From the NCBI GenBank assembly GCA_964561025.1, contig CAZLNM010000004.1, forward strand, positions 1-64,000: a stretch of 64,000 bases of DNA, in the 5' to 3' direction. Under the pieces are notes generated by a model. It searched no databases. It was not told where the DNA came from and saw only the letters and a program-made list of their open reading frames with translations. This document shows, one piece after another, positions 16,591 through 25,394 of the stretch; position 1 is the first letter of the stretch; each line of letters opens with the position of its first letter. Made by a program: the position numbers and the translations under genes. This DNA comes from JAAZNF01 sp964561025 (GTDB lineage: Bacteria > Myxococcota > B64-G9).

Positions 16591-17517
16591 GTGGGCTCGA
16601 TCCGGCACCGTCCGGTCATGGCGAATGAAGTCCTCGCGGCGCTGTCGCCGCGGCCCGGGGGCGTGTACCTGGATCTCACCCTGGGGTTGGGCGGGCACGC
16701 GCGCCGCATCCTCGAGGCCAGCGCGCCCACGGGGCGTCTGCTCGGAATCGATCGAGATGCGCGGGCGCTTTCGCTGGCGCAGGAGGCACTGTCGGAGTTC
16801 GGGGCGCGCGCCACACTCACGCACGCCCGCTTCTCGGAGCTCGAGCGGGTGCTGGTGCAGGCCGGGGTCGAGGCGGTCGACGGTATGCTGGCCGACCTGG
16901 GGGTGTCCTCGCTGCAGCTCGACAGCCCCGAGCGCGGTTTCTCCTTTCAGCAGCCGGGGCCGCTCGACATGCGCATGGATCCCGAGCGCGACGCTCCGCT
17001 CGGCGAGCGCTTGCGCTCCATCGGTCTCGACGAGCTGGCGCGCGCCCTGGAGCGGGCCGACGTGCCGGGCGCGAGGCGCCTCGCCGCTCGCATCCTGGAG
17101 CGTGTGCGTTCGGGCGCCGCCGTCACCACCCGCGATCTGGCAGAACTGGTCACGGCGCCGAGAGCCGGCGCTACGCACCCGGCCACGCGCATGTTCCTGG
17201 CGCTGCGGGTCCTGGTCAACGCCGAGGTGGAGGAGTTGCAGACCCTCCTGCGGCGACTGCCATGGCCGCTTCGGCCTGGTGGGCGGCTGGCCATCATCTC
17301 CTTCCAGAGCCTGGAGGACCGCGCGGTCAAGGAACGGCTTCGCGACCTCTCCGGCCGGTGCCGCTGTCCGGTGGATCTGCCGCGCTGTGTTTGTGGAGCA
17401 CGGGCGAGGTTGCGCCTGATCTCGCGGCGCGCCATCCGCCCGACCGCCGACGAGGTGGCGGCAAACCCGCGCGCCCGCAGCGCGCGATTGAGGGTGGCGG
17501 AATGTCTGGCCGCGTGA
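16591..17517 (+). CDS. rsmH: 16S rRNA m4C1402 methyltransferase RsmH
   Basis: At 308 residues this is the usual length. RHRPVMANEVL at the N-terminus and the SAM-binding YLDLTLGLGGHARRIL (about residues 26-41) are typical of RsmH (MraW). So are DLGVSSLQLDSPERGFSFQ (about 100-118) and SFQSLEDRAVKERL near residue 235. It N4-methylates C1402 of 16S rRNA at the P site. GTG start with GGAGGG seven bases upstream. It lies between mraZ and ftsL, the universal order, and its stop lies just inside or just before the ftsL start depending on which ftsL start is used. Confidence 0.96.
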   Translation: MGSIRHRPVMANEVLAALSPRPGGVYLDLTLGLGGHARRILEASAPTGRLLGIDRDARALSLAQEALSEFGARATLTHARFSELERVLVQAGVEAVDGMLADLGVSSLQLDSPERGFSFQQPGPLDMRMDPERDAPLGERLRSIGLDELARALERADVPGARRLAARILERVRSGAAVTTRDLAELVTAPRAGATHPATRMFLALRVLVNAEVEELQTLLRRLPWPLRPGGRLAIISFQSLEDRAVKERLRDLSGRCRCPVDLPRCVCGARARLRLISRRAIRPTADEVAANPRARSARLRVAECLAA

Positions 17518-17525
17518 GGACACCC

Positions 17526-17894
17526 ATGGCGCTGCGCAAGCAAACGCCGTCGCCGGCTCAGCCGCAGGCCGCGGTTCGGGCCCCGGTGATATCGAAGAAC
17601 GCCTGGGCGGTGGTCATCGCACTGCTGGTGTTCACCCTGGCCGCGTTCCAGCTGGTGCGCACCCGCCATGCGGCGGTCCAGATCGGCTACGCCCTGTCGC
17701 AGGCCACCCGCGAGCACGATCAGTTGCTCGAGGACCAGCGCAAGTTGCGTCTGGAGGTGGCCACCCTGAAGAACCCGGTTCGCCTGCGCTCGCTGGCGCA
17801 GAGCCTCGGGCTGGTGGAACCCGATCCGGCGCGCATCGTGCGCCTGGGCCGGGCCACGGGCCGCCTGGCGCTGGACGGCGCCAGGGGTCACTGA
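17526..17894 (+). CDS. ftsL: Cell division protein FtsL-like
   Basis: A 122-residue bitopic protein: a short basic cytoplasmic N-terminus, one membrane helix (NAWAVVIALLVFTLAAFQLV, about residues 22-41), then a periplasmic coiled coil with heptad Leu/Ile and a conserved-looking NPVRLRSLAQSLGLVEP end. FtsL binds FtsB and FtsQ to activate septal wall synthesis. Identification rests on topology and position between rsmH and ftsI, since FtsL sequences diverge quickly. Two starts are plausible: ATG 17526 (GAGGA five bases upstream) or ATG 17502 (overlapping rsmH by 16 bases, eight residues longer). Confidence 0.85.
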   Translation: MALRKQTPSPAQPQAAVRAPVISKNAWAVVIALLVFTLAAFQLVRTRHAAVQIGYALSQATREHDQLLEDQRKLRLEVATLKNPVRLRSLAQSLGLVEPDPARIVRLGRATGRLALDGARGH

Positions 17895-17902
17895 GGGAGA
17901 GG

Positions 17903-19906
17903 ATGCCAGATCGCCGGAACATTCGCTGGTTGCGCGTGCGCCTGTTCGGCGTGGTCGGCATCCTTTCGCTGGCCTTGCTGGCAGTGCTCTGGCGCATCGC
18001 CAACTTGCAGCTGGTTCAGGTGGATTGGCTCCAGGGCCTGGCGCGCGAGCAGTACCTGAAGGAGATCTCGCTGGAGCCGATGCGGGGACCCATCCTGGAT
18101 CGGAACGGCAACCCCCTGGCCCTGTCGATCATGACCGACTCGCTGTTTGCCGTCCCCCGGGAAGTGGTGGACGCGGAGCGCACCGCCCGCGAGCTGTCGA
18201 AAGCGCTGGGCCTGCCCGAGGCGGCGTTGAAGAAGAAGCTGTCTTCTCAGAAGCATTTCGTGTGGATCCAGCGGCGGCTCCCGCCGGACGAGGCCGAGCG
18301 GATCCGGTCGCTCAAGCTCGCGGGGCTGCATTTCACCCGGGAGAGCCGGCGCTTCTATCCGGCGCGCGAGCTGGGCGCCTCGGTGATCGGATTCGCCGGG
18401 GATGGCCGGGGCCTGGAGGGCCTGGAGCTGCTGTTCGATGGCACCTTGCGCGGGACCCAGGTCATGGCCCAGGGGCTGCGCGATGCCCGGCAGCAGATGC
18501 TGCTGGCCGAGGGGCTGGGCGCGCGCGAGTCCAGCGGTGGTGGGACGGTGGTCACCACCCTGGATCTGACCCTGCAAGAGATCGCGGAGCGGGAGCTTGC
18601 GCGCGCCGTGCTCGAGTCTCGGGCCGCGGGCGGCAGCGTGGTGCTCATGGATCCGATGACCGGGGAGATCCTGGCCCTGGCCAACCAGCCGGGTTTCAAC
18701 CCCAACACCTTCGGCAAGGCCCGCCCCGAGCAGAGGCGCAACCGGGCGCTGGTGGACTGTTTCGAGCCGGGCTCCACCCTGAAGAGCATCGTGGTGGCCG
18801 AGGCGCTACAGGCAGGCGTGGTGCGTCCCAATGAGAGCATCGACTGCCGCGCGGGTGGGCTGGTGGTGAGCGGCCACGTCATCAACGACTCGCATCCCCA
18901 GGGAGCGGTGCCGCTGTCGCTGCGGGAGGTGCTGGTGCGGTCGAGCAACGTGGGCATGGCTCGCATCGGTCTGCGCCTGGGGAGAGAGCGGCTGCACGAT
19001 GCGCTGCTGAACTGGGGCTTCGGGCAGCGGAGCCAGACGGGGTTTCCGGGAGAGAACGCCTGCCCCCTGCGCCCGGCGCGCTCTTGGCCGGAGGTCGAGG
19101 TGGCCACGGCGTCCTTCGGACAAGGGGTGAGCGTCACCGCGGTGCAGCTGGCCGCAGGGTACGCCGCCCTGGCGAACGGCGGCGTGCTGATGCAGCCGCT
19201 CCTGGTGAAGGAGATCCGGGGGGCGCGCGATCAGGTGTTGCAGCGCTTCGAGCCCGAGCCGCTGGGGCGGGTCGTGAGCGAGAAGCATGCCGAGACGCTC
19301 CGGGGGATGTTGGAGGGCGTGGTGGAGCCGGGTGGAACCGGCACCGCCGCGGCCGTCCCGGGCTTCCGGGTGGCCGGCAAGACCGGCACGGCGCAAAAGG
19401 CCGATCCCTTGATCGGGGGATACTCCAAGGACAAGCGCATCGCCTCCTTTGTCGGATTCGTGCCTTCCCGGCGGCCCCGGCTGGTCATCCTGGTGGTGGT
19501 GGACGAGCCTGCCACCAGCCCCTTCGGTGGCGTGGTGGCGGCGCCCGTGTTCGCCCGCATCGCGGAGGCGGCGTTGCCGTACCTGGGGGTGTTCCCCGAC
19601 TCGCTGGTGGCCGGCGCCCCGATCCTGGAGACGTCTCGAACCCCACCGGCTCGGGAAAGCCTTCCCCTGTTGGATGACGAGCCCGAGCCGGAGCCAACGT
19701 TGGCCCAGGGAACCGGCCTGGTGGTCCCCGACGTGCAAGGCCTTTCCTTGCGCGAGGCGTTGCGGCGCCTGGGGCAACGCGGGCTGGAGGCCGTGGCCCA
19801 GGGATACGGGCGCGTAAAGAGGCAAGCGCCGGGTGCGGGGACCTCCATCCAGCCGCTCGCCCGGGTTCAGCTCGTCCTGGATCGCGGAGAGGGGGCCGTG
19901 CCATGA
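17903..19906 (+). CDS. ftsI: Septal peptidoglycan transpeptidase FtsI (PBP3) with PASTA domain
   Basis: A 667-residue class B penicillin-binding protein. One N-terminal membrane helix is followed by the pedestal domain (PMRGPILDRNGNPLA). The transpeptidase domain has active-site S291-T-L-K, S347-S-N and K493-T-G. It crosslinks septal peptidoglycan with FtsW. A C-terminal PASTA domain (about 605-665, starting VVPDVQGLSLREALRRL) makes it look like Spo VD-type or deltaproteobacterial FtsI rather than the shorter E. coli form. It starts eight bases after ftsL and ends in an ATGA overlap with murE. Confidence 0.95.
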   Translation: MPDRRNIRWLRVRLFGVVGILSLALLAVLWRIANLQLVQVDWLQGLAREQYLKEISLEPMRGPILDRNGNPLALSIMTDSLFAVPREVVDAERTARELSKALGLPEAALKKKLSSQKHFVWIQRRLPPDEAERIRSLKLAGLHFTRESRRFYPARELGASVIGFAGDGRGLEGLELLFDGTLRGTQVMAQGLRDARQQMLLAEGLGARESSGGGTVVTTLDLTLQEIAERELARAVLESRAAGGSVVLMDPMTGEILALANQPGFNPNTFGKARPEQRRNRALVDCFEPGSTLKSIVVAEALQAGVVRPNESIDCRAGGLVVSGHVINDSHPQGAVPLSLREVLVRSSNVGMARIGLRLGRERLHDALLNWGFGQRSQTGFPGENACPLRPARSWPEVEVATASFGQGVSVTAVQLAAGYAALANGGVLMQPLLVKEIRGARDQVLQRFEPEPLGRVVSEKHAETLRGMLEGVVEPGGTGTAAAVPGFRVAGKTGTAQKADPLIGGYSKDKRIASFVGFVPSRRPRLVILVVVDEPATSPFGGVVAAPVFARIAEAALPYLGVFPDSLVAGAPILETSRTPPARESLPLLDDEPEPEPTLAQGTGLVVPDVQGLSLREALRRLGQRGLEAVAQGYGRVKRQAPGAGTSIQPLARVQLVLDRGEGAVP

Positions 19907-21450
19907 ATCGTCGCGGCATCCTTCTGCGGGAGCTGCTCCGCGCACTCCAGCCGCTTGGCGTCGAGGGGAATGATGGGGTGTCGATCCGGGGCCTGGTAAC
20001 AGACTCGCGGCGGGTGCAGCCGGGCGATCTGTTCGTGGCCCTGGTGGGGGAGCACGTGGACGGCCACCGCTTCCTGGAACAAGCCGCCGAGCGGGGAGCG
20101 GCCGCCGCGGTGGTGGAGCGCGCGCTGCCAAGGGGTCGCCTGCCCGCCCTGGTTCGAGTGGAACGTACCCGGACGGCGCTGGCCCGCGCGGCGGTTCGGC
20201 TGCATGACGCCCCTGCCCGCACCCTGGAGCTCATCGGCATCACCGGGACCAAGGGCAAGACCACGGTGGCGTTCCTGCTCGAGTCCGTCCTCCGCGCCGC
20301 CGGCGGCCGCCCCGGGGTGATCGGAACCCTCGGTGCGCGTTTCGAGCAGCAGCGGTTCCCGACCGAACACACCACGCCGGAGGCGCCCGAGCTCCAGGCG
20401 CGGCTGGCCGAGATGCGGGACGCCGGCGCGACCCACGTGGCCATGGAGGTTTCCTCCCACGCGCTGGAGCTGGAGCGGACTCGCGGCACGGACTTTCGGG
20501 CCGGGGTGTTCACCAACCTGGGTCGCGACCACCTGGACTTCCACGGCGATCCGGCGCGCTACGCCGCCGCCAAGCGGCTCCTGTTCTCTCGCGAGCTCGC
20601 CGAGAGCCAGGCCCGGGACAAGGTGGCCATCGTCAACCTGGATGATCCACATGCGCCGCTCATGATCGATGGCTTTGCCGGCCGCGTGCTCTCCTTTGGT
20701 TTTCGAGAAGAGGCAGATGTGCGGCCGGTCGAGGTGGAGGAACGCGGGCTCGCGGGAGCGCGGCTGCGCCTCGCCTTTCCGGGTGGCACCCAGGAGGTGA
20801 GCTGCCCGCTGCCGGGCCGTCACAACGTGTACAATTTTCTGGCCGCCTTCGCCTGCGGCCTGGCGCTGGGCCTTCCACCCGCCGCCGTCTCCGCGGGTCT
20901 GGCGGGCGCCCCGCCGGTGCCGGGCCGGCTGGAGCGGGTGCCCGCGGCGGCCGGGCCGTCGGTGTTCGTGGACTACGCGCATACCCCGGAGGCCCTGGAG
21001 GCCGTGCTGGCCACGCTGCGGCCCATGTGCCGCGGCCGGCTGTGGGTGGTGTTCGGCTGCGGCGGGGATCGCGACGGCGGCAAGAGGCCGTTGATGGGGG
21101 CGGTCGCCGCGCGTGGAGCGGACCGCGTGGTGGTGACCTCGGACAATCCGCGCAGCGAAGATCCCATCGCCATCATCGAGGCCATCCTGCCCGGGCTCCG
21201 TCAGGCGGGCGGGCGAGAGGGAACCTGGCTCGAGGCGGAGAGTGGCGAGGCCGGTGTTTTCGTCATCGAGCCGGACCGGCGTCAGGCCATCCAGCGAACG
21301 GTGGCCCTGGCGAATGATGCGGACGTGGTGCTCATCGCCGGCAAGGGGCACGAGGACTACCAGATCCTGGGCGCGGTGCGGACACACTTCGACGACCGCG
21401 AAGAGGCCCAAAAGGCCCTGGAGCAGAAAGGGAGCGAACTTCGTTCATGA
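19903..21450 (+). CDS. murE: UDP-MurNAc-tripeptide ligase MurE
   Basis: A 515-residue Mur ligase with TDSRRVQPGDLFVAL in the N-terminal UDP-binding domain and the ATP loop GITGTKGKTTVAFLL (about residues 112-126). TTPEAPELQ, SSHALEL and NLGRDHLDFHG are also typical. The C-terminal binding region reads FVDYAHTPEALEAVL and then TSDNPRSEDP. The DNPR-type motif is the signature of enzymes adding meso-diaminopimelate, so this is probably the Gram-negative type of stem peptide. It joins ftsI and murF by ATGA overlaps. Confidence 0.96.
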   Translation: MNRRGILLRELLRALQPLGVEGNDGVSIRGLVTDSRRVQPGDLFVALVGEHVDGHRFLEQAAERGAAAAVVERALPRGRLPALVRVERTRTALARAAVRLHDAPARTLELIGITGTKGKTTVAFLLESVLRAAGGRPGVIGTLGARFEQQRFPTEHTTPEAPELQARLAEMRDAGATHVAMEVSSHALELERTRGTDFRAGVFTNLGRDHLDFHGDPARYAAAKRLLFSRELAESQARDKVAIVNLDDPHAPLMIDGFAGRVLSFGFREEADVRPVEVEERGLAGARLRLAFPGGTQEVSCPLPGRHNVYNFLAAFACGLALGLPPAAVSAGLAGAPPVPGRLERVPAAAGPSVFVDYAHTPEALEAVLATLRPMCRGRLWVVFGCGGDRDGGKRPLMGAVAARGADRVVVTSDNPRSEDPIAIIEAILPGLRQAGGREGTWLEAESGEAGVFVIEPDRRQAIQRTVALANDADVVLIAGKGHEDYQILGAVRTHFDDREEAQKALEQKGSELRS

Positions 21451-22889
21451 CCGACGGCGTGTCCACCCGAATGTTGTGCAGCGCGCGGCAGCTGGCCGAG
21501 GCGACCGGCGGGACGCTGGTCCAGGGTCCGGCCGACGCGGTGTGTGGTGCGGTGACCACCGACAGCCGGCGCGTGCAGCCCGGGTCGCTGTTCGTGGCCC
21601 TGCGCGGCGAGCGTTTCGATGGAGCGAGGTTCTGCGCCCAGGCGGCCGGCAGCGGAGCGTCGCTGGTGCTCGTTTCTCGCGAGGCCTGGGAGCAGGGCCT
21701 TCCGGGAACCCTGCCGCCGCGAGTGGCCGTGGTCAGCGTGACCGACACCCTGCGCGCGTTGGGGGACCTGGCGGCCTGGCACCGCGGCCGTTTTCGGGTG
21801 AGCCTGGTGGGCATCACCGGCTCCAACGGCAAGACCACCACCAAGTTCATGACCGTGGCCGTGCTGGGGGGGCCGGCCGGGGTGCTCTTCAACCGCGGCA
21901 ACCTCAACAACCTGGTGGGGATGCCGCGCGCGCTGCTGGAGCTCGATGAGACGCATCACCACGCGGTGATGGAGATGGGCATGAACGCCCCGGGGGAGAT
22001 CCGGCGCCTGGCGTCCATCGCGCGTCCGCAGGTGGGTGTGATCACCAACGTCCATCCCGCTCACCTGGCCGGGCTGGGCACGCTGCAGGCGGTGGCGGAT
22101 GCCAAGGGGGAGCTGTTCGAGACGCTCTCCGCCCGTGACACCGCCGTGGTGAACGCCGACGACCCGCTGGTGTTGTCCCTCATGGCGCGGACGAGCGCCT
22201 CGCAGATCCGATTCGGGCGCGCGCCGTACGCGGAGGTGCGCTTGCTGGACGCGCGCGCGGAGGGGGCCGGGGTCCGTGGCACGCTGTCGGTCCAGGGCCG
22301 GCAGATCGAGATACGCCTCGACCGCCCGGGGTTGCACAACCTGCACAACGCCACGGCGGCCGCGGCGGTGGGATTGGCTCTCGGCGTGGCGCCGGAGGCC
22401 ATCGCCGAGCGGCTGCCCCGGACGCCGTTCGCGCCGTTGCGCATGGAGCCGCTCGTGCTCGCCGGAGCCACGGTGTTGGTGGATTGCTACAACGCCAATC
22501 CGCGCTCGATGCAGGCGGCGTTGGAAACGCTGCGCGAGCTGGCCGGTCCCTCCCCGCGCCTGGCCCTGCTCGGCGAGATGCGGGAGCTGGGCGCGGCCAG
22601 CGCCGATCTCCACATACAGATCGGGCGGGCGGCGGCGGAGGCGGGGGTCGGCGAGCTGTGCGTGTTTGGCGCCCAGGCCGGCGAGATGCTACGGGGCGCG
22701 GCGGAGGGTGGGCTTCAAAACGCGCGCCAGGTCACCGAGGTGGAGGAGGCCGCGGCGTGGCTGGAACAGCGGCTGCGCCCGGGGACCTGGGCGCTGGTGA
22801 AGGGCTCGCGCGGAGTGGCCCTGGAGCGAGTCGTCCGCGCGGTGGCCGTCCGGCTGGGTCGGGATTGGGATCCCGTCCACGAGGATTGA
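21447..22889 (+). CDS. murF: UDP-MurNAc-pentapeptide synthetase MurF
   Basis: A 480-residue Mur ligase that adds D-Ala-D-Ala to the tripeptide precursor. Conserved blocks are TTDSRRVQPGSLFVALRGE near residues 35-53, the ATP loop GITGSNGKTTTKFM near 120-133, FNRGNLNNLVGMP and MGMNAPGEI. DCYNANPRSMQAAL near residue 345 is the MurF-specific N-A-N-P block. It overlaps murE by ATGA, and mraY begins three bases after it. Confidence 0.96.
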   Translation: MTDGVSTRMLCSARQLAEATGGTLVQGPADAVCGAVTTDSRRVQPGSLFVALRGERFDGARFCAQAAGSGASLVLVSREAWEQGLPGTLPPRVAVVSVTDTLRALGDLAAWHRGRFRVSLVGITGSNGKTTTKFMTVAVLGGPAGVLFNRGNLNNLVGMPRALLELDETHHHAVMEMGMNAPGEIRRLASIARPQVGVITNVHPAHLAGLGTLQAVADAKGELFETLSARDTAVVNADDPLVLSLMARTSASQIRFGRAPYAEVRLLDARAEGAGVRGTLSVQGRQIEIRLDRPGLHNLHNATAAAAVGLALGVAPEAIAERLPRTPFAPLRMEPLVLAGATVLVDCYNANPRSMQAALETLRELAGPSPRLALLGEMRELGAASADLHIQIGRAAAEAGVGELCVFGAQAGEMLRGAAEGGLQNARQVTEVEEAAAWLEQRLRPGTWALVKGSRGVALERVVRAVAVRLGRDWDPVHED

Positions 22890-22892
22890 GCG

Positions 22893-24005
22893 ATGCTCTA
22901 CTACCTCTTCTACCAGTACGATCGCTGGATCAACGTGGTGCGCTACCCCTCCTTCCGCGCCCTGGCGGCCGGAGGGACGGCGTTGATCCTGGGGCTTCTC
23001 CTGTACCCACCCTTCATCCGCTGGCTCAAGCGGATGCAGGCCGGGGCCAGCAACGTGCGCGAGGACACTCCCGAAACTCACAAGGCCAAGGCCGGTACGC
23101 CCTCCATGGGTGGGCTGCTTTTGCTGGTGACCATCCTGTCGAGCTGCCTTCTGTGGGGCGATCTGACCAACCTCAGTTTGTGGGTGGTGGTGGTGATGAC
23201 CACCTGCTTCGGGCTGGTGGGCTTCATCGACGACTACCGCAAGCTGCGCCAGCGGAACTCCAAGGGCCTGCCCGGGAAGGCCCGGCTGCTGCTGCAGTTC
23301 TTCATCAGCGGCAGCCTGGTGTCGGTGCTCTACTTCTTCACGGACTTCGACTCGCGGGTGTCCTTCCCCGTCGTCAACTTCGAACTCTTCAACCCGGACA
23401 TCGGGGGATTTTACATTCTGTTCGCGGTGGTGGTGGTGGTGGGCACCGCCAACGCGGTGAACCTCACCGACGGGCTCGACGGGCTGGCCATCGGCCCGGC
23501 CATCACCTCGGCCTTCACCTTCCTGGTCCTCTCCTACGCTGCGGGCACGGTGCTCAAGATGAAGGGCTGGCCCGCCGGCGTCGAGTTCAACATCGCCGAC
23601 TACCTGCGCATCCCGCACATCCCCGGCGCCGCGGAGCTCACCGTCTTCTGCGCCGCCATCATGGGGGCCGGGGTCAGCTTCCTGTGGTACAACACCTACC
23701 CGGCCTCGGTGTTCATGGGGGACGTGGGGTCGCTGTCGCTGGGCGCGGGCCTGGGCACGCTGGCGGTGCTCACCAAGAACGAGATCGTGTCGGCGATCAT
23801 CCACGGGGTTTTTCTCATCGAGATCCTCTCGGTGATGATCCAGGTGGTCTCCTTTCAGCTCACGGGCAAGCGGGTATTCCGCATGGCGCCGTTGCACCAC
23901 CACTACGAGCTGCTGGGCTGGGCCGAGCCCAAGATCATCGTCCGCTTCTGGGTCGTGTCGACCATGCTGGCGCTGGTGGGTATCGCCAGCTTGAAGCTGC
24001 GCTGA
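22893..24005 (+). CDS. mraY: Phospho-MurNAc-pentapeptide translocase MraY
   Basis: A 370-residue integral membrane enzyme with about ten helices. It transfers phospho-MurNAc-pentapeptide to undecaprenyl phosphate to form lipid I. Diagnostic features are HKAKAGTPSMGGLL (about residues 65-78), GFIDDYRKL (about 110-118), NAVNLTDGLDGLAIGP (about 186-201), GDVGSLSLGA and the cytoplasmic APLHHHYELLGWAEPKI near the end. The N-terminal YYLFYQYDRWINVVRYPSF is typical of proteobacterial MraY. Confidence 0.97.
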   Translation: MLYYLFYQYDRWINVVRYPSFRALAAGGTALILGLLLYPPFIRWLKRMQAGASNVREDTPETHKAKAGTPSMGGLLLLVTILSSCLLWGDLTNLSLWVVVVMTTCFGLVGFIDDYRKLRQRNSKGLPGKARLLLQFFISGSLVSVLYFFTDFDSRVSFPVVNFELFNPDIGGFYILFAVVVVVGTANAVNLTDGLDGLAIGPAITSAFTFLVLSYAAGTVLKMKGWPAGVEFNIADYLRIPHIPGAAELTVFCAAIMGAGVSFLWYNTYPASVFMGDVGSLSLGAGLGTLAVLTKNEIVSAIIHGVFLIEILSVMIQVVSFQLTGKRVFRMAPLHHHYELLGWAEPKIIVRFWVVSTMLALVGIASLKLR

Positions 24006-24014
24006 GGGACGGGA

Positions 24015-25394
24015 ATGGACGGATGGCAGGAAATCCTTGGCCGACTCGCCGGCCGCCGGGTGCTGGTGCTGGGCCTCGCGCGTAGCGGCCAGGCCGCCGC
24101 GCGCTGGCTGGCCCGCCGGGGCGCCCAGGTGACGGGCGTCGACCGGAGCGCGGACGCGACCCTGGGCGCCGGGCTCGCCGCGGACAGAGTGGAGCTGGTC
24201 ATCGGTTCCGAGCCCGTAGAGCGCCTCAGGGGCTGCGACCTTCTCGTCCTGAGCCCGGGCGTTCATCTCGATCACCCCATGGTCCTGGAAGCGCAGCGTC
24301 TGGGGATTCTGGTGCTCGGGGAACTCGAGCTGGCGGCGCGGCTGCTGAGCGCTCCCATGCTGGCGGTGACCGGCACCAACGGAAAGTCGACCACCACCGC
24401 GCTCTGCGCCCACCTGCTCCGCCGGGCGGGGCACGCGGTGTTCGCGGGCGGCAACCTGGGAGAACCGCTCATCTCGAGCCTGGAGATGCCTGCGCTGGAC
24501 TGGGCGGTGGTCGAGGTTTCGAGCTACCAGCTCGAGCACCTGAGCCAGCCCGGGGCCCTGGTGCCCTCCATCGCCGTCTGGCTCAACCTCACCCCGGACC
24601 ACCTGGATCGCCACCGGAGCATCGAGCGCTACGCGGACTGCAAGCGGCGCCTCTTCGAGGGGCAGGGTTCGCGCGAGAGCGGTATCTTCTTCGCGGACGA
24701 TCCCGAGGTCTTCTCGCGGGCGCAAGGCCTGTGCTGCCGGCGCCGTTTCTTCGGCCGGGAGCCGCGGCACCTGGCGGCGGGAGACATCCTCATCCAGGGC
24801 CGGACGTTGCTCGCGGTAGGGCAAGACGCTCGCTGGCATCTTCCCGACGACCGCCTGCTGGGCGATCACAACGCGGAAAACGCGGCGGCCGCGGTGTTGG
24901 CCACGCGGGAGGCCGGCTTGCCGCCCGATGCGATTCAGCAGGGCCTGCTGGACTTCGTCGGCCTGCCCCACCGGTTGGAGCTGGTGGCCGAGCGGGATGG
25001 GGTACGCTACGTCAATGACTCCAAGGGCACCAATGTGGACTCCGTGGTGCGCTCCCTGTCCAGCTTCGGCGCCTCCAGCATCGTGTGGATCGCCGGCGGC
25101 CGGGGCAAGGGGGCGCCCTATACGCCGTTGCGGCCGCTGATCCAGGCGCATGTCCGGCACATGATCCTGCTGGGGGAGGATGCCGAGCGGATGGAGCGGG
25201 AGCTGGCCGGCAGCGCCGCTTGCTCCCGGGTCGAGGATCTTGCGGGGGCGGTCGCCCTGGCCCGCCGGCTGGCGCGGCCCGGCGAGGTGGTGCTGCTCAG
25301 CCCGGCCTGCGCCTCGTTCGACATGTTCCGGGACTTCGAGGAGCGCGGCGAGGTCTTCCGGCGCCTGGTGCTCGCGGGCGGGGAGGGCGCATGA
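24015..25394 (+). CDS. murD: UDP-MurNAc-L-Ala:D-Glu ligase MurD
   Basis: A 459-residue Mur ligase. The N-terminal Rossmann domain has VLVLGLARSGQAAARWL. The ATP loop is AVTGTNGKSTTTALC near residues 117-131, followed by NLGEPL, SSYQLEHL and LNLTPDHLDRH. The C-terminal domain has GLPHRLELVAERDGVRYVND and LLSPACASFDMFRDFEERG, the last being a strong MurD signature. It adds D-glutamate to UDP-MurNAc-L-Ala. It overlaps ftsW by ATGA. Confidence 0.97.
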   Translation: MDGWQEILGRLAGRRVLVLGLARSGQAAARWLARRGAQVTGVDRSADATLGAGLAADRVELVIGSEPVERLRGCDLLVLSPGVHLDHPMVLEAQRLGILVLGELELAARLLSAPMLAVTGTNGKSTTTALCAHLLRRAGHAVFAGGNLGEPLISSLEMPALDWAVVEVSSYQLEHLSQPGALVPSIAVWLNLTPDHLDRHRSIERYADCKRRLFEGQGSRESGIFFADDPEVFSRAQGLCCRRRFFGREPRHLAAGDILIQGRTLLAVGQDARWHLPDDRLLGDHNAENAAAAVLATREAGLPPDAIQQGLLDFVGLPHRLELVAERDGVRYVNDSKGTNVDSVVRSLSSFGASSIVWIAGGRGKGAPYTPLRPLIQAHVRHMILLGEDAERMERELAGSAACSRVEDLAGAVALARRLARPGEVVLLSPACASFDMFRDFEERGEVFRRLVLAGGEGA